Positions 30,908-41,891 of a DNA stretch of 64,000 bases are shown here, in pieces. The translations under genes and the position numbers were made by a program. Under the pieces are notes generated by a model, which ran no database searches, had not been told where the DNA came from, and worked only from the letters and a program-made list of their open reading frames with translations. Source of the stretch: Histophilus somni (lineage in GTDB: Bacteria; Pseudomonadota; Gammaproteobacteria; Enterobacterales; Pasteurellaceae); NCBI RefSeq assembly GCF_014202395.1, contig NZ_JACHGQ010000003.1, positions 1 through 64,000 on the forward strand, in the 5' to 3' direction. Position 1 is the first letter of the stretch. Every line of letters begins with the position of its first letter.

Positions 30908-30994
30908 ACGTGATCTGGTGCAAATTTTTTTATTTTTATCAATGCTAGTATAGTTCCAACAGTTAGTTAAATTCATTAAGCTAAGGAGGCAATT

Positions 30995-31420
30995 ATGTAT
31001 AAACACGTATTAGTGGCTGTAGATCTTTCAGATGAAAGTGGATTTTTACTCGAAAAGGCAGCAAAAATAGCAAAACAATATGGTGCTAAATTATCGGTTA
31101 TCCATGTTGATGTGAATTTTTCAGATCTTTATACGGGTTTAATTGATGTTAATATGTCTTCAATCCAAGATAGAATTTCAACTGAAACACATCAAGCCTT
31201 GATTGAGTTATCAGAACAATCTACCTATCCTGTTTCTGAGAAATTGAGTGGTAGTGGTGATTTAGGACAAGTCTTATCTGATGCTGTTGAGCAATATCAG
31301 GTTGATTTATTAGTAACAGGTCATCATCAAGATTTTTGGAGTAAGTTAATGTCTTCCACTCGCCAAGTGATGAATTCAATTAAAGTTGATATGTTAGTTG
31401 TACCGCTTAGAGAAGAATAA
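30995..31420 (+). CDS. uspA: Universal stress protein A
   Basis: A 141-residue cytosolic stress protein with the Usp Rossmann-like fold: [38 protein letters not shown] at the N-terminus and [24 protein letters not shown] near the C-terminus. As in E. coli UspA, the full glycine-rich ATP motif of the MJ0577 type is absent. It has an AAGGAGG ribosome site and its own terminator. The upstream region was remodelled by the island insertion, so its promoter context may be altered. Confidence 0.93.
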   Translation: MYKHVLVAVDLSDESGFLLEKAAKIAKQYGAKLSVIHVDVNFSDLYTGLIDVNMSSIQDRISTETHQALIELSEQSTYPVSEKLSGSGDLGQVLSDAVEQYQVDLLVTGHHQDFWSKLMSSTRQVMNSIKVDMLVVPLREE

Positions 31421-31438
31421 ATATAAAGAATTTGTGAT

Positions 31439-31462
31439 GGGCAGCGTGAGTTGCCCTTTTTT
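31439..31462 (+). terminator. Rho-independent terminator of uspA
   Basis: GGGCA-GCGTGAGT-TGCCC followed by six T residues, 18 bases after the uspA stop. Short stem but a good T tract. Confidence 0.75.
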
Positions 31463-31611
31463 ATTAGCATTGAAATATTGTTTTGCATAATGCGTTATTA
31501 CTTCTTGAGAGAATATGAATAATCAGCTAAAAAAGTTTTTTATAAATGTCAAAAATATGCAACAATAAGCAGGTTTTTTACTGGATTTACAAGATATAAC
31601 AAGGTTTTTTA

Positions 31612-34236
31612 ATGAAAACAACAGCAGAAATTAGACAGGCTTTTTTGGATTTTTTCCATAGCAAGGGACATCAAATTGTAGATAGCAGCTCTCTTGTACC
31701 GGAAAATGATCCAACGTTACTTTTTACTAATGCGGGAATGAATCAATTTAAGGATGTTTTTCTTGGATTGGATACCCGTTCTTATACGAGAGCAACTACA
31801 GCACAGCGTTGTGTACGTGCAGGCGGTAAACATAATGACTTAGAAAATGTCGGCTATACCGCTCGTCATCATACTTTTTTCGAAATGCTTGGTAATTTTA
31901 GTTTTGGAGATTATTTCAAACAAGATGCTATTAAATTTGCTTGGGAATTTTTAACTTCACCGGAATGGCTCGGATTACCAAAAGAAAAACTATATGTTAC
32001 TGTTTATGAAACTGATGATGAGGCCTATGGTATTTGGTATAAAGGAGTTGGTGTGCCGGAAAATCATATTATTCGCATTGGTGATAATAAAGGTGCCCCT
32101 TATGCTTCTGATAACTTTTGGGCGATGGGTGATACAGGACCTTGCGGTCCTTGCACTGAAATTTTTTACGATCATGGTGAGCATGTGTGGGGTGGTTTAC
32201 CAGGTAGTGAGGAAGAAGATGGCGATCGTTATATTGAGGTTTGGAATATTGTATTTATGCAATTCAATCGATTGGCTGACGGTACGATGGAAAAATTACC
32301 AAAACCTTCCGTTGATACGGGGATGGGGTTAGAACGCATTAGTGCGGTAATACAGCATGTAAATTCAAACTATGATATTGATATTTTCCAAAAATTAATT
32401 GCTAAGGTTGCAGAACTGACAGGGGAAAAAGATTTAACTAACAAATCGTTGCGTGTTATAGCTGATCATATTCGTTCTTGTGCCTATTTAATTGCAGATG
32501 GCGTTATTCCTTCTAATGAAGGACGTGGATATGTTTTACGTCGCATTATCCGTCGTGCGGTTCGTCACGGACATTTATTAGGTGCTAAAGACACTTTCTT
32601 TTATAAGCTCGTACCGGTTTTGATCGATGTTATGGCTACAGCCGGTAAAGATGTAAAAGCGAAGCAAGCCAATGTAGAGAAACTGCTACAATTAGAGGAA
32701 GAGCAATTTGCTCGTACTTTAGAACGTGGTTTAGCCTTGTTAGATGAGGCTTTAATTAACGTAAAAGATGGTGTGTTATCCGGTGAAGTAGCATTTAAAT
32801 TATATGATACTTACGGTTTTCCATTAGATTTAACTGCCGATGTTTGCCGTGAGCGTAATATTCGTATTGATGAGGAAGGCTTCGAGCGTGAAATGGAAGT
32901 GCAACGCTTGCGTGCACAGGCGGCAAGCCGATTTGGTGTAGATTACAATAATGTTATTCGTGTAGAAGGGACAACTACTTTTGAAGGTTATACTGAGGCT
33001 GAAACTCAGGCAAAAGTTACCGCACTTTTCTATGAAGGTAAATCCGTTGAGAGTATTAGTGCAGGGCAAAGTGCGGTTGTTATTTTAGATGATACACCGT
33101 TTTATGCTGAGTCCGGCGGACAAATAGGTGATAGAGGTTGCCTGATTGCGACAAATATGCGGTTTGACGTGAAAGATACGCAAAAATATGGGCAAGTTTT
33201 TGGTCATATCGGTACGTTAATTCAAGGCACATTAAACGTTGGTCAAACAATCAATGCTGTTGTTGATACGGAACATCGTACAAAAACTTCATTAAATCAT
33301 AGTGCTACGCATTTATTACATGCGGCTTTACGTCAAGTATTAGGTACTCATGTTGCACAAAAAGGCTCTCTTGTATCAGATACAATATTACGTTTTGACT
33401 TTGCTCAACCTGAAGCGATTAGCCAAGAACAATTGTTTGAAATTGAATGCCTCGTAAATCAGCATATTCGAGCTAATCATTTGGTAGTAACCGAAGTTAT
33501 GCCTATTGATGAAGCGAAAGCTAAGGGGGCTATGGCATTATTTGGTGAAAAATATGGTGATGTAGTGCGTGTTGTGAAAATGGGCGAGTTTTCTATTGAG
33601 CTTTGTGGCGGTATTCATGTAAAACGTACGGGTGAAATTGGTCTATTTAAGATTGTTTCCGAATCTGCTATTGCGGCCGGAGTTCGACGTGTTGAGGCAG
33701 TAACTGGAGAGGTTGCAATTAATTGGTTGCAACAACAGCAACAGATCTTAATGCAAAGTGCGGATCTTTTGAAGTCTGATGCAAATTCATTAGTCGAAAA
33801 AATTCAGCAATTACAAGATAAAGCGAAGAAAACAGAAAAAGAGTTGCAAGCACTAAAAGAAAAATCTGCGATGAAGGCGGGTTCCGATATTGCTAAAAGT
33901 GCGGTAGAAATTAATGGTGTTTCTGTTATTGTTCAACAGCTTGAAAATATGGATGTAAAATCTTTACGTGTTATTGTCGATGATTTGAAAAATCAGTTGG
34001 GATCAGCGGTAATTGCTTTTGTTACGAAGAACGAAGATAAGGTTAATCTAGTTGTTGGCGTGACAACGGATTTAACCTCTAAAGTTAAAGCAGGTGAATT
34101 AGTTAATTTAATGGCACAGCAAGTGGGTGGTAAAGGTGGCGGACGTCCTGATATGGCAATGGCGGGTGGATCACAGCCGGAAAATATCTCCAAGGCGTTA
34201 ACAGTTTGTAACGAATGGTTACATAAAAATTTATAA
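31612..34236 (+). CDS. alaS: Alanyl-tRNA synthetase
   Basis: Class II synthetase that charges tRNA-Ala. The 874 residues include the catalytic domain ([24 protein letters not shown], motif 3 [10 protein letters not shown]), the editing domain with zinc-type ligands [11 protein letters not shown] and [13 protein letters not shown], and a C-terminal glycine-rich C-Ala domain ([15 protein letters not shown]). The length is normal. csrA follows on the same strand 186 bases later, as in many gamma-proteobacteria. Confidence 0.98.
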   Translation: MKTTAEIRQAFLDFFHSKGHQIVDSSSLVPENDPTLLFTNAGMNQFKDVFLGLDTRSYTRATTAQRCVRAGGKHNDLENVGYTARHHTFFEMLGNFSFGDYFKQDAIKFAWEFLTSPEWLGLPKEKLYVTVYETDDEAYGIWYKGVGVPENHIIRIGDNKGAPYASDNFWAMGDTGPCGPCTEIFYDHGEHVWGGLPGSEEEDGDRYIEVWNIVFMQFNRLADGTMEKLPKPSVDTGMGLERISAVIQHVNSNYDIDIFQKLIAKVAELTGEKDLTNKSLRVIADHIRSCAYLIADGVIPSNEGRGYVLRRIIRRAVRHGHLLGAKDTFFYKLVPVLIDVMATAGKDVKAKQANVEKLLQLEEEQFARTLERGLALLDEALINVKDGVLSGEVAFKLYDTYGFPLDLTADVCRERNIRIDEEGFEREMEVQRLRAQAASRFGVDYNNVIRVEGTTTFEGYTEAETQAKVTALFYEGKSVESISAGQSAVVILDDTPFYAESGGQIGDRGCLIATNMRFDVKDTQKYGQVFGHIGTLIQGTLNVGQTINAVVDTEHRTKTSLNHSATHLLHAALRQVLGTHVAQKGSLVSDTILRFDFAQPEAISQEQLFEIECLVNQHIRANHLVVTEVMPIDEAKAKGAMALFGEKYGDVVRVVKMGEFSIELCGGIHVKRTGEIGLFKIVSESAIAAGVRRVEAVTGEVAINWLQQQQQILMQSADLLKSDANSLVEKIQQLQDKAKKTEKELQALKEKSAMKAGSDIAKSAVEINGVSVIVQQLENMDVKSLRVIVDDLKNQLGSAVIAFVTKNEDKVNLVVGVTTDLTSKVKAGELVNLMAQQVGGKGGGRPDMAMAGGSQPENISKALTVCNEWLHKNL

Positions 34237-34422
34237 AGTAAAAATTTTGTGTTGTGGCTCACATTTTTGAATATTATTCATCTCTTTGTGGGAATAAATA
34301 ACGTACAATGTAAGTCGGATAACACTTCATTATTATCATGCTTTATTATTATAACGCTTTGTTATTTAAGGATTTTAAGCAAGATAGAGATCTTATAAAT
34401 TCAACTGAAATGAGAGGGTTAT

Positions 34423-34605
34423 ATGCTGATATTGACCAGAAAAGTTGGCGAGAGCTTACTCATTGGCGACGATATTTCTATCACAATATTAAATATACGT
34501 GGCAATCAAGTAAAAATCGGTGTTGAAGCACCGAAAGAGGTTTCTGTTCATAGAGAAGAAATTTATCATCGTATTAGAGATGTTAAAGATGAACAGCAGT
34601 TGTAA
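34423..34605 (+). CDS. csrA: Carbon storage regulator CsrA
   Basis: A 60-residue homodimeric RNA-binding protein that controls translation by binding GGA motifs in leaders. [25 protein letters not shown] and the RNA-contact segments (L4 and R44 region, [12 protein letters not shown]) are intact. A GAGAGGGTTAT stretch precedes the start. It lies between alaS and manB. A 62-codon frame overlapping its start is a shadow. Confidence 0.97.
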   Translation: MLILTRKVGESLLIGDDISITILNIRGNQVKIGVEAPKEVSVHREEIYHRIRDVKDEQQL

Positions 34606-34638
34606 TTGGCTTTTTGAACGATAAGATATGGAGAAATT

Positions 34639-36003
34639 ATGAGTAAACTAACTTGTTTTAAAGCATATGATATTCGAGGTCGTTTGGGTGATGAATTGAA
34701 CGTGGATATTGTATATCGTATTGGTCGTGCATTTGGACAATTTTTAAAACCCAAAACGATTGTTGTCGGTGGTGATGTTCGTTTAACAAGTAAAGAATTA
34801 AAAAGTGCTGTAACAAATGGTCTTTTGGACTCAGGTGTTAATGTTATTGATTTGGGAGAGACGGGCACTGAAGAGGTCTATTTTGCGACTTCATTCTTAA
34901 AAGCTGATGGTGGTATTGAAGTAACAGCCAGTCATAATCCTATGGATTACAATGGATTGAAGCTTGTACGTGAAGGTTCGCGTCCGATTAGTGCAGATAC
35001 AGGTCTTGCAGATATTCAACGTCTTGCGGAAGAAAATAATTTTGCTCCAGTTTCCCAACGTGGGGAGTATAAACAACTTTCAGTATTAGGGCATTATATT
35101 GAGCATCTCTTATCTTACATTAATTTGGAAAATTTAAAGCCAATGAAATTGGTGATTAATTCAGGCAATGGTGCAGCAGGTCATGTTATTGATGCTATTG
35201 AAGCACAATTCCGAGCTAAGCATGTGCCTGTTGAATTTGTGAAAGTTCACAATAATCCGGATGGTACTTTCCCGAATGGAATTCCTAATCCGATTTTGCA
35301 TGAAAACCGTCAAGATACGATTGATGCCGTGTTAGAGCATAAAGCTGATATGGGGATTGCTTTTGATGGCGACTTTGACCGCTGTTTCCTATTTGATGAA
35401 GAGGGCGGTTTTATTGAAGGTTATTATATTGTGGGATTATTGGCACAAGCATTTTTACAGAAAAATAAAGGGGCTAAGATAATTTATGATCCACGCTTAA
35501 TTTGGAATACGATTAAGTTAGTTGAAGATAATGGCGGCGAAGCGGTTATGTCTAAATCCGGACATTCTTTCATCAAAGAAAAAATGCGTACTGTTGATGC
35601 TATCTATGGGGGTGAAATGAGTGCACACCATTATTTCCGTGATTTTTTCTATTGTGATAGCGGAATGATTCCTTGGTTGCTTGTTATGGAGTTAGTGTCA
35701 ACCACAGGTAAATCACTAGGTGAGTTAGTGGGGAATAGTCTTGAAACCTATCCATCACCGGGTGAAATTAACAGTAAGTTAGTTGATGCGAAGTCTGCAA
35801 TAGAGCGTGTGCGTGTTGCTTATGAAAAAGAGGCAGTCAGTGTAGATGAAACTGATGGTATCAGCATTGAGTATCCAAATTGGCGTTTTAATTTACGCAG
35901 TTCAAATACGGAGCCGGTTGTTCGTTTGAATTTAGAAACACGAGGCGATAAACAATTGATGACAGAAAAAACAGAAGAAATTCTCGCTTTATTGCGTCAA
36001 TAA
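34639..36003 (+). CDS. manB: Phosphomannomutase
   Basis: Interconverts mannose 6-phosphate and mannose 1-phosphate for GDP-mannose synthesis; relatives also act on glucose phosphates. The 454 residues match ManB/CpsG, with the phosphoserine loop [14 protein letters not shown], the metal-binding DGDFDRCF and the sugar-binding [23 protein letters not shown] site precedes the ATG. No manA or manC lies nearby; galU, another sugar-nucleotide gene, follows after a strong hairpin. Confidence 0.9.
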   Translation: MSKLTCFKAYDIRGRLGDELNVDIVYRIGRAFGQFLKPKTIVVGGDVRLTSKELKSAVTNGLLDSGVNVIDLGETGTEEVYFATSFLKADGGIEVTASHNPMDYNGLKLVREGSRPISADTGLADIQRLAEENNFAPVSQRGEYKQLSVLGHYIEHLLSYINLENLKPMKLVINSGNGAAGHVIDAIEAQFRAKHVPVEFVKVHNNPDGTFPNGIPNPILHENRQDTIDAVLEHKADMGIAFDGDFDRCFLFDEEGGFIEGYYIVGLLAQAFLQKNKGAKIIYDPRLIWNTIKLVEDNGGEAVMSKSGHSFIKEKMRTVDAIYGGEMSAHHYFRDFFYCDSGMIPWLLVMELVSTTGKSLGELVGNSLETYPSPGEINSKLVDAKSAIERVRVAYEKEAVSVDETDGISIEYPNWRFNLRSSNTEPVVRLNLETRGDKQLMTEKTEEILALLRQ

Positions 36004-36019
36004 ATTAAACTTAAGTAAG

Positions 36020-36047
36020 ACCGCACTTTGTTTCCGCAAAGTGCGGT
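36020..36047. terminator. Inverted uptake-signal pair between manB and galU
   Basis: ACCGCACTTTG and CAAAGTGCGGT form a perfect 11-bp stem with a 6-nt loop, both arms being complete uptake signals. It probably ends manB transcription, with a short T/A tract after it. Confidence 0.75.
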
Positions 36048-36076
36048 TATTTATGGCTCTAATTAAGGAAATTAAA

Positions 36077-36964
36077 ATGAAAGTAATTATTCCTGTTGCC
36101 GGCTTAGGAACGCGTATGTTGCCGGCAACTAAAGCAATTCCCAAGGAAATGTTAACGTTGGTTGACAAACCGTTAATTCAGTATGTCGTTAATGAATGTG
36201 TTAATGCAGGGATTAAAGAGATTGTGCTGGTAACGCATTCTTCCAAAAATGCTATAGAAAATCATTTTGATACATCTTTTGAGTTAGAAACTATGTTGGA
36301 ACAGCGTGTTAAACGCCAGCTTTTAGATGAAGTTCGTTCTATTTGTCCGACAGGCGTTACTATTATGCATGTTCGTCAAGGGAATGCTAAGGGACTAGGG
36401 CATGCTGTACTTTGCGGGCGAGCAATTGTTGGCAAGGAAGCTTTTGCCGTTGTTTTACCTGATGTATTACTTGCTGAATTTGATAGTAATCAAAAAACAG
36501 AAAATCTTGCTGCAATGCTGAAGCGTTTTAAAGAAACGGGAAATAGTCAGATAATGGTTTCACCTGTACCTGATAAAGATATTAGCAGTTATGGTATTGT
36601 TGATTGTGGCGGTGTTACTTTAAATGTTGGTGAGAGTGTTAAAATCTCAAATATTATTGAGAAACCCTCATTTGAGGACGCACCTTCCAATTTGTCTGTT
36701 GTTGGGCGTTATGTTTTTTCAGCGACAATTTGGGATCTATTGGAAAAAACACCAGTTGGTGTCGGTAACGAAATCCAATTAACTGATGCTATTGGTATGC
36801 TAATTGAAAAAGAAGTAGTTGAAGCATTTCATATGACCGGCAAGGCTTTTGATTGTGGAGATAAAATAGGATATATGCAAGCCTTTGTGGAATATGGTTT
36901 ACAACACCCTCAATTAGGGGAGAATTTTAAAACCTATTTGAAACAACTGGTGCAGGACTTGTAG
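36077..36964 (+). CDS. galU: UTP--glucose-1-phosphate uridylyltransferase
   Basis: Makes UDP-glucose for lipooligosaccharide and glycan synthesis. The 295 residues have the nucleotide-binding start [24 protein letters not shown], then [11 protein letters not shown] and [10 protein letters not shown], and match H. influenzae GalU in length. I start at the ATG 36077, which has AAGGAAATT before it; an earlier in-frame GTG lies within the uptake-signal hairpin. It converges on dam and its terminator overlaps the dam stop codon. Confidence 0.97.
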   Translation: MKVIIPVAGLGTRMLPATKAIPKEMLTLVDKPLIQYVVNECVNAGIKEIVLVTHSSKNAIENHFDTSFELETMLEQRVKRQLLDEVRSICPTGVTIMHVRQGNAKGLGHAVLCGRAIVGKEAFAVVLPDVLLAEFDSNQKTENLAAMLKRFKETGNSQIMVSPVPDKDISSYGIVDCGGVTLNVGESVKISNIIEKPSFEDAPSNLSVVGRYVFSATIWDLLEKTPVGVGNEIQLTDAIGMLIEKEVVEAFHMTGKAFDCGDKIGYMQAFVEYGLQHPQLGENFKTYLKQLVQDL

Positions 36965-36987
36965 AAATTCGTTATGGCTAAACTTTG

Positions 36988-37029
36988 TCGGTTCTTTAAT
37001 ATAAAATTTTATTAAGGGACCGATTTTTT
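36988..37029 (+). terminator. galU terminator overlapping the dam 3' end
   Basis: TCGGTTCTTTAAT (36988-37000) pairs with ATTAAGGGACCGA (37011-37023) through mostly Watson-Crick and two G-U pairs, followed by six T residues. The distal arm contains the dam stop codon (37012-37014). Confidence 0.85.
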
Positions 37030-37875
37030 GTGATTAAAAACTGCTATCAATTCATTTACTTTAATTCTTTTGTGAGATGATTTGCTAATAGAACGCTGAA
37101 CTTTTAAGCGTTTAATTTTTGCGTCTTTGTAGATCTCTCTGGTAAATTTGGTATCGTGGTTAGAGATTAAGACCGGTACACCGTGGTTTAGTGCGGTATC
37201 TTTTGCCAGTTGAGCTAAATTTTGTTGATGAGATAAAGAAAATTCATTACCTGAATAGCTGGTAAAGTTTGAGTTTTGTTTCAATGGTGCATAAGGCGGA
37301 TCACAATAAATAACAGAATCATTATTGATCATTGAAAATGCTTGTTGGAAATCAGCACAAATAAACACCGCTCTTTGTGCTTTTTGGGCAAAATAACGTA
37401 GTTCAGACTCCGGAAAATAATGTGTTTTATAACTACCGAATGGAACATTAAATTCATTTTTAGCATTATATCTGCATAATCCGTTGAAACCATATCTATT
37501 TAAGTATAAAAACAAAACCGCACGTTCAAAAATATTTTGCGATAAATTAAATTCAGCTCTGCGATGGTAATAATAATTAGCGGTATTAGCTTGATCATGG
37601 AAAAATACTGGTTTGCATGCCGCAATATAATGTTCAACATCTTGCTTTACAATATTAAATAGATGGATCAAGTCAGGGTTAATATCTACGAGAATATAGT
37701 GTTCAAAATGAGTATTTAAGAATACAGAACCGGCACCGACGAAAGGCTCAATAAGGCAAGTTTTATTTTTAGGTAAAAGTTTGTTAATTTCCTCTGTTAA
37801 GCGAAACTTACCGCCTGCCCATTTTAAAAATGGGCGATATTTCACTAAATTAGAAGAAGTTCCTTTGCTGGACAT
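37012..37875 (-). CDS. dam: DNA adenine methyltransferase (GATC)
   Basis: Methylates adenine in GATC for mismatch repair and replication timing. The 287 residues have the AdoMet motif FLKWAGGKFRL near the N-terminus, FVGAGSVFLN, and the catalytic DPPY in SVIYCDPPYAPL (about 190). It lies seven bases downstream of aroB, in the cluster com-aroK-aroB-dam that parallels the E. coli hof-aroK-aroB-damX-dam order without damX. Confidence 0.96.
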   Translation of the reverse strand: MSSKGTSSNLVKYRPFLKWAGGKFRLTEEINKLLPKNKTCLIEPFVGAGSVFLNTHFEHYILVDINPDLIHLFNIVKQDVEHYIAACKPVFFHDQANTANYYYHRRAEFNLSQNIFERAVLFLYLNRYGFNGLCRYNAKNEFNVPFGSYKTHYFPESELRYFAQKAQRAVFICADFQQAFSMINNDSVIYCDPPYAPLKQNSNFTSYSGNEFSLSHQQNLAQLAKDTALNHGVPVLISNHDTKFTREIYKDAKIKRLKVQRSISKSSHKRIKVNELIAVFNHKKSVP

Positions 37876-37881
37876 GAAAGA

Positions 37882-38970
37882 TTAACTTTTTTTTGAACAG
37901 GTACGAATTGCATCAAGCACGTATTCTTTGTCCGTATCTGTTGCAACGTAGGCTTGACCAAGTGATTTTAGTAAGACTAGGCGTAATTTTCCAGCAAGAA
38001 CCTTTTTATCACGCATCATATGTGGTAGATAATCTTCAGCTTTCATTGTATCAGGTGAGGCTGTAGGTAAATCTGTTTGAGTTAAAAGTTTCTCCAGTCT
38101 CGTTACATCGTTAAGTGATAAATCACCTAATTTATTAGACAAGACCGCAGCTATCATCATTCCGGTTGCGACTGCTTCTCCATGTAACCAATTTCCATAT
38201 CCAAGGTGAGTTTCGATAGCATGCCCGAAAGTATGACCTAAATTTAATAACGCACGCTCTCCTTTTTCAGTTTCATCACGAGTAACCACATCTGCTTTAA
38301 TTTGACAACAGCGAGCAATGCACTGCTGTAAATATTGTTGTTCTAAAGCAACTAAATTAGTTATATGTTTTTCTAGCCATGTAAAAAATTCATCATCTAA
38401 AATAGCACCATATTTAATGACTTCAGCTAAACCTGCGTGAATTTCCCTTTTAGGTAAAGTAGTTAGCGTTAGCGTATCAATAATAACGGCACAAGGTTGA
38501 TAAAAAGCACCGATCATGTTTTTTCCTAATTTGTGATTGACAGCCGTTTTTCCCCCAACGGAAGAATCTACTTGAGCAAGTAAAGTGGTTGGAATTTGAA
38601 TAAAACGGACACCACGTTGATAGCTTGCCGCTGCATATCCGGCAATATCACCGATCACACCGCCACCCAGTGCAATAATAGAGGTATCTCGTCCATGATT
38701 AGCTTTTAAAAGTGCGGTAAAAATTAAGTCTAGAGATTCTAAAGTTTTGTATTGTTCACCTTCTGGGAGTTGCACATTCTCTACCGAGCAACCAATTTTT
38801 TCTAAGGTGTCTGTTATAGAGGATAAATAATACTGTGCAACTGTAGGGTTAGTTACAATCATCACCTTATCGCCTTTTTTTAGCGGATAAACTTGTGGTT
38901 CGGATAATAACCCCATTCCGATATGGATAGGATAACTACGTTCCCTTAGTTCTACATTTACACACAGCAT
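37882..38970 (-). CDS. aroB: 3-dehydroquinate synthase
   Basis: Second step of the shikimate pathway. The 362 residues contain the NAD-binding [19 protein letters not shown] and the zinc ligands in [18 protein letters not shown] and HGEAVATGM. The start at 38970 gives [18 protein letters not shown], the usual AroB beginning and length; thirteen further in-frame codons upstream overlap aroK and lack homology. It follows aroK by 19 bases. Confidence 0.97.
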   Translation of the reverse strand: MLCVNVELRERSYPIHIGMGLLSEPQVYPLKKGDKVMIVTNPTVAQYYLSSITDTLEKIGCSVENVQLPEGEQYKTLESLDLIFTALLKANHGRDTSIIALGGGVIGDIAGYAAASYQRGVRFIQIPTTLLAQVDSSVGGKTAVNHKLGKNMIGAFYQPCAVIIDTLTLTTLPKREIHAGLAEVIKYGAILDDEFFTWLEKHITNLVALEQQYLQQCIARCCQIKADVVTRDETEKGERALLNLGHTFGHAIETHLGYGNWLHGEAVATGMMIAAVLSNKLGDLSLNDVTRLEKLLTQTDLPTASPDTMKAEDYLPHMMRDKKVLAGKLRLVLLKSLGQAYVATDTDKEYVLDAIRTCSKKS

Positions 38971-38989
38971 TTTATACCTCAAAATGTAA

Positions 38990-39517
38990 TTAGATTTTAA
39001 GATTATCAATTAAATCAATGATTTGATTCGCCATTAATTTGGCACTTTGCTCGTCTGTCGGCAAAATAATATCAGCCACTTCTTCATATAAAGGGTTGCG
39101 GACTTTGGCTAAATCTTCTAATACTTGGCGAGGATCTTCAACATTTTGTAGTAATGGACGTTTTTTATCACGTTGAGTACGTTGGAATTGTTTTTCAACG
39201 GTCGTTTCTAAATAAATAACGGTGCCACGAGCAGATAAATAATTACGATTATCTTTTGATACGATTGCACCACCACCGGTAGAAAGCACAATGCCTTGTT
39301 TTTGAGTTAGTTCATTGATGATACGTTCTTCGCGTTTACGAAAACCTTCTTCCCCCTCAACGTCAAAAATCCAGCTAATATCTGCACCTGCACGTTGTTC
39401 AATTTCGGCATCAGTATCAATAAATTCCATGCCTAAAATTTGTGCTAATTGACGACCGATTGTACTTTTTCCAGCCCCCATAGGACCCACTAAAAAAATA
39501 TTACGTTTTTCTGCCAT
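38990..39517 (-). CDS. aroK: Shikimate kinase I
   Basis: Phosphorylates shikimate with ATP. The 175 residues have the P-loop [12 protein letters not shown] (about 11-22), the shikimate-binding [15 protein letters not shown] and STGGGAIV, and the lid with QRDKKRPLL. It is the first gene of aroK-aroB-dam, downstream of the comE terminator. Confidence 0.97.
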   Translation of the reverse strand: MAEKRNIFLVGPMGAGKSTIGRQLAQILGMEFIDTDAEIEQRAGADISWIFDVEGEEGFRKREERIINELTQKQGIVLSTGGGAIVSKDNRNYLSARGTVIYLETTVEKQFQRTQRDKKRPLLQNVEDPRQVLEDLAKVRNPLYEEVADIILPTDEQSAKLMANQIIDLIDNLKI

Positions 39518-39560
39518 TTGTACTTCTTCTTTACAAATAAAATTAAAAAATTGATCTTAT

Positions 39561-39591
39561 AAAAAACAAACGACCTAAAATAAAGAGGTCG
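39561..39591 (-). terminator. Terminator between comE and aroK
   Basis: CGACCT (39571) and AGGTCG (39586-39591) form a 6-bp stem with a 9-nt loop. On the minus strand it is followed by TTTGTTTTTTAT. It separates the com operon from aroKB. A second hairpin, CCCCTTTT/AAAAGGGG (39635-39658), lies just upstream without a T run. Confidence 0.75.
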
Positions 39592-39698
39592 TAAAAGATC
39601 GCCCAAAAATAATGGAGATTATCTCAATAAATGCCCCCTTTTTTCAACCTAAAAGGGGATTTATTTTAAGATTTCATTAAGTGCGGTTTATTTTAATA

Positions 39699-40832
39699 CT
39701 ATTTTAATGGTTTTATTATTTCATTAGGTTGTTCTGAACGAATGATCCTTGGGGTAACAAAAATGACTAATTCACGTTTTTGGTGTCTTTCACTTTCACG
39801 GCTGAACAGTCTTTTTAATATAGGTATGTCTCCTAACAGCGGTACTTTATCTACTCCTTTTGTGATTGTATCGTGAAATACGCCACCCAACACAATCGTT
39901 TCCCCATCTTGTGCAAAAACTTGAGTATTAATTTCTTGTTTATCAATAGATACCATTTCATTTTGCCCATAAGTAATACGACTTCCAGGGGAGTTTTGGC
40001 TTACAATGAGATCCAGTAAAATAGTATTGTCTTTAGAAATGTGTGGCGTTACTTCTAATCCTAAAACTGCTTCTCTAAACTCTACTTTCTGTTCATCAGA
40101 TTTCTTGCCGGTAATAACATAAGGAATTTCAGTTCCTTGTTTAATACTTGCACTTTGCTTATTCGTTGTAAGTAAACGAGGGCTTGCAATAATTTCTACA
40201 TTATTTTCTCGTTCAAGTGCGGTAAGTTCTAAGTCTAAAAGTCGATCATTAATTTTGGCAATTTGTAAAGCAATAGAACCTGCAGGTGTTGCGGTAGTAG
40301 CAAAATTGACGTTAAGTTGTTCCGTTAAATGCTGAAATCCGTTTGCTGCTAGATTGCCTGAAAGATGATGAGCGTTATTTGTAGGCTCAAAAATTCCCCA
40401 ACGAACCCCCAATTCTTTTAAATTTTCATCGCTAATTGTTACAATTCTCGCTTCAATTGCAATTTGTTCAATAGGTTGATCCATTTCTTTGATTAATTTT
40501 TTTAAGGCATTGAGAGTTTCCTGATTATCCTGAATTAAGAGCAAGTTACTTCGTTCATCAAAACTAAAAGTTCCATTTGATGAAAGCCATGAACCTTGAC
40601 CTGTAGTCAGTGATTTCATTACATCAGCCGCTTTAGCATAATGTAATTTGATCGAAGTCGTCGTTAAATTTGGCTCATTAGTCGATTTTGACAAATTTTC
40701 CTTTGTATCTAATTGTATATTTGTCTCTTTTTTTATGCTTCTTTGTCTTTTATCAAAGGGATCTCTAGCAGATAATTCCACACTTACTGTGAATAAGAAC
40801 AAAAAGAAATATAAGAAATTTTTAATTAACAT
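39699..40832 (-). CDS. comE: Competence secretin ComE with a ComD-like N-terminus (comD'-'comE fusion)
   Basis: Outer-membrane secretin of the DNA-uptake type IV pilus (PilQ/HofQ family). A signal peptide (about 1-22) is followed by ARDPFDKRQR, which resembles the start of mature ComD (PilP family). From about residue 55 on (TNEPNLTTTSIKLHYAKAADVMKSL) the protein is ComE: one ring-building N1 domain, then the secretin core ending GETIVLGGVF, VPLLGDIP and RELVIFVTPRI. It has 377 residues against about 445 in H. influenzae, and the N0 domain that should follow the signal peptide is absent. The start has GGAG eight bases upstream, 15 bases after comC. Confidence 0.9.
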   Translation of the reverse strand: MLIKNFLYFFLFLFTVSVELSARDPFDKRQRSIKKETNIQLDTKENLSKSTNEPNLTTTSIKLHYAKAADVMKSLTTGQGSWLSSNGTFSFDERSNLLLIQDNQETLNALKKLIKEMDQPIEQIAIEARIVTISDENLKELGVRWGIFEPTNNAHHLSGNLAANGFQHLTEQLNVNFATTATPAGSIALQIAKINDRLLDLELTALERENNVEIIASPRLLTTNKQSASIKQGTEIPYVITGKKSDEQKVEFREAVLGLEVTPHISKDNTILLDLIVSQNSPGSRITYGQNEMVSIDKQEINTQVFAQDGETIVLGGVFHDTITKGVDKVPLLGDIPILKRLFSRESERHQKRELVIFVTPRIIRSEQPNEIIKPLK

Positions 40833-40847
40833 AGGTATTCTCCATGA

Positions 40848-41345
40848 CTAAAGTTGTAAAGAAATATCGGCTTGAATGGAAAAATCTTCATTTTCACTAT
40901 GAGAAATTTGCAACGAAACTAAATTGAGTGGAACTTGAGGTAAAAGTGCGGTTAAAAATTGAGATAAATCGGAAAAATAGCCTTTAACGTGAAAAGTTAA
41001 AATAGGTTGATTTCCCATTTGCCAATGAGATTGTTCAAATAATAATTTTCCATTATTTAACAATTGTAATTTTTGATTAATTTGTGCAAGAGGTTTATTA
41101 AACTCAATATTATTTTGTTGATAGCGTTCCTTTAAGCTGGTTAATATTTGTTGCCTGTGAACAAGTCGAGCATTTTTTTCGTCAATTTCAACTTGAAGTT
41201 TGTGTGCAATTTCTTGTTGCTGAATATAATTGAGCGAGGGATAAATTGAGCTTATCAAAATTATTAAGAAAAAAATTAAAATTTGTTTTAGTGAAGATAA
41301 ATTTACCCATTTTACTAACAAATTATCAGAATGCTGTAACTTCAT
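40848..41345 (-). CDS. comC: Competence protein ComC (PilO-like)
   Basis: A 165-residue bitopic inner-membrane protein of the pilus alignment complex: one transmembrane helix (about 19-38), a coiled coil (about 44-75) and a small periplasmic ferredoxin-like domain (ILTFHVKGYFSDLSQFLTALLPQVPLNLVSLQIS). It shares RQQILTSL with H. influenzae ComC. It begins three bases after comB. comD, expected next, is missing: comE begins 15 bases after the comC stop. Confidence 0.85.
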   Translation of the reverse strand: MKLQHSDNLLVKWVNLSSLKQILIFFLIILISSIYPSLNYIQQQEIAHKLQVEIDEKNARLVHRQQILTSLKERYQQNNIEFNKPLAQINQKLQLLNNGKLLFEQSHWQMGNQPILTFHVKGYFSDLSQFLTALLPQVPLNLVSLQISHSENEDFSIQADISLQL

Positions 41346-41348
41346 GAT

Positions 41349-41888
41349 CTATTCCTTATGTTGAGTTAAACTTAATTCAAATTCAAATATGACTGATCTT
41401 CTCTGATCAATTTGTTTTTCTTTAAAGGTCAACAGTTTTACATTTGAAAACAAATTTTGTTGTTTCAAGAATTTTTGTAGCTGTTCAACTTCATTATTTT
41501 TCTCCGTTTCACCTTGCAAAATTAATTTTTCAAAATCTAAGGACAGCTCGTTTAATTCCCCACTTTGTAACGGAAGTTTAGAAATTGTTGTTAATATTGA
41601 TAAAAATTGTTCATTCGGTAATTTTTTTAAGTTTTTTGATTTACCGCCATAATTTCTTTGTAATGTAGAAATGTTCTGTTTTATTTTTGCAAGTTTATTG
41701 TCAATTTGTTGTATTTGCTCTCTTTTTTTATCTATTTCGGTGTCAATTTTTTGAGTTAAATAAAGTATAAAAGTTACACCAGCAAGACAGATAATGAGGC
41801 TGGCAAGTGATTTATAAATAAACGATTTTATTTTTTGTCGATAAATTTCTTGTCGCCAAGGTAATAAATTAATTTCAATATTACGCAT
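41349..41888 (-). CDS. comB: Competence protein ComB (PilN-like)
   Basis: A 179-residue inner-membrane protein whose N-terminal INLLPWR motif docks onto ComA as PilN does onto PilM. A transmembrane helix (about 26-46) and a coiled coil (about 50-80) precede the periplasmic domain (LPLQSGELNELSLDFEKLILQG). It sits tightly between comA and comC, three bases from each. Confidence 0.88.
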   Translation of the reverse strand: MRNIEINLLPWRQEIYRQKIKSFIYKSLASLIICLAGVTFILYLTQKIDTEIDKKREQIQQIDNKLAKIKQNISTLQRNYGGKSKNLKKLPNEQFLSILTTISKLPLQSGELNELSLDFEKLILQGETEKNNEVEQLQKFLKQQNLFSNVKLLTFKEKQIDQRRSVIFEFELSLTQHKE

Positions 41889-41891
41889 TTA

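Noticed and set aside
30707-31006. 99-codon minus-strand ORF at the island edge
   Set aside because: It is a read-through of uspA upstream sequence into the truncated mazG copy; only the mazG-derived part has meaning.
34338-34526. 62-codon plus-strand ORF before csrA
   Set aside because: It overlaps the csrA start in another frame and has no family resemblance or ribosome site of note.
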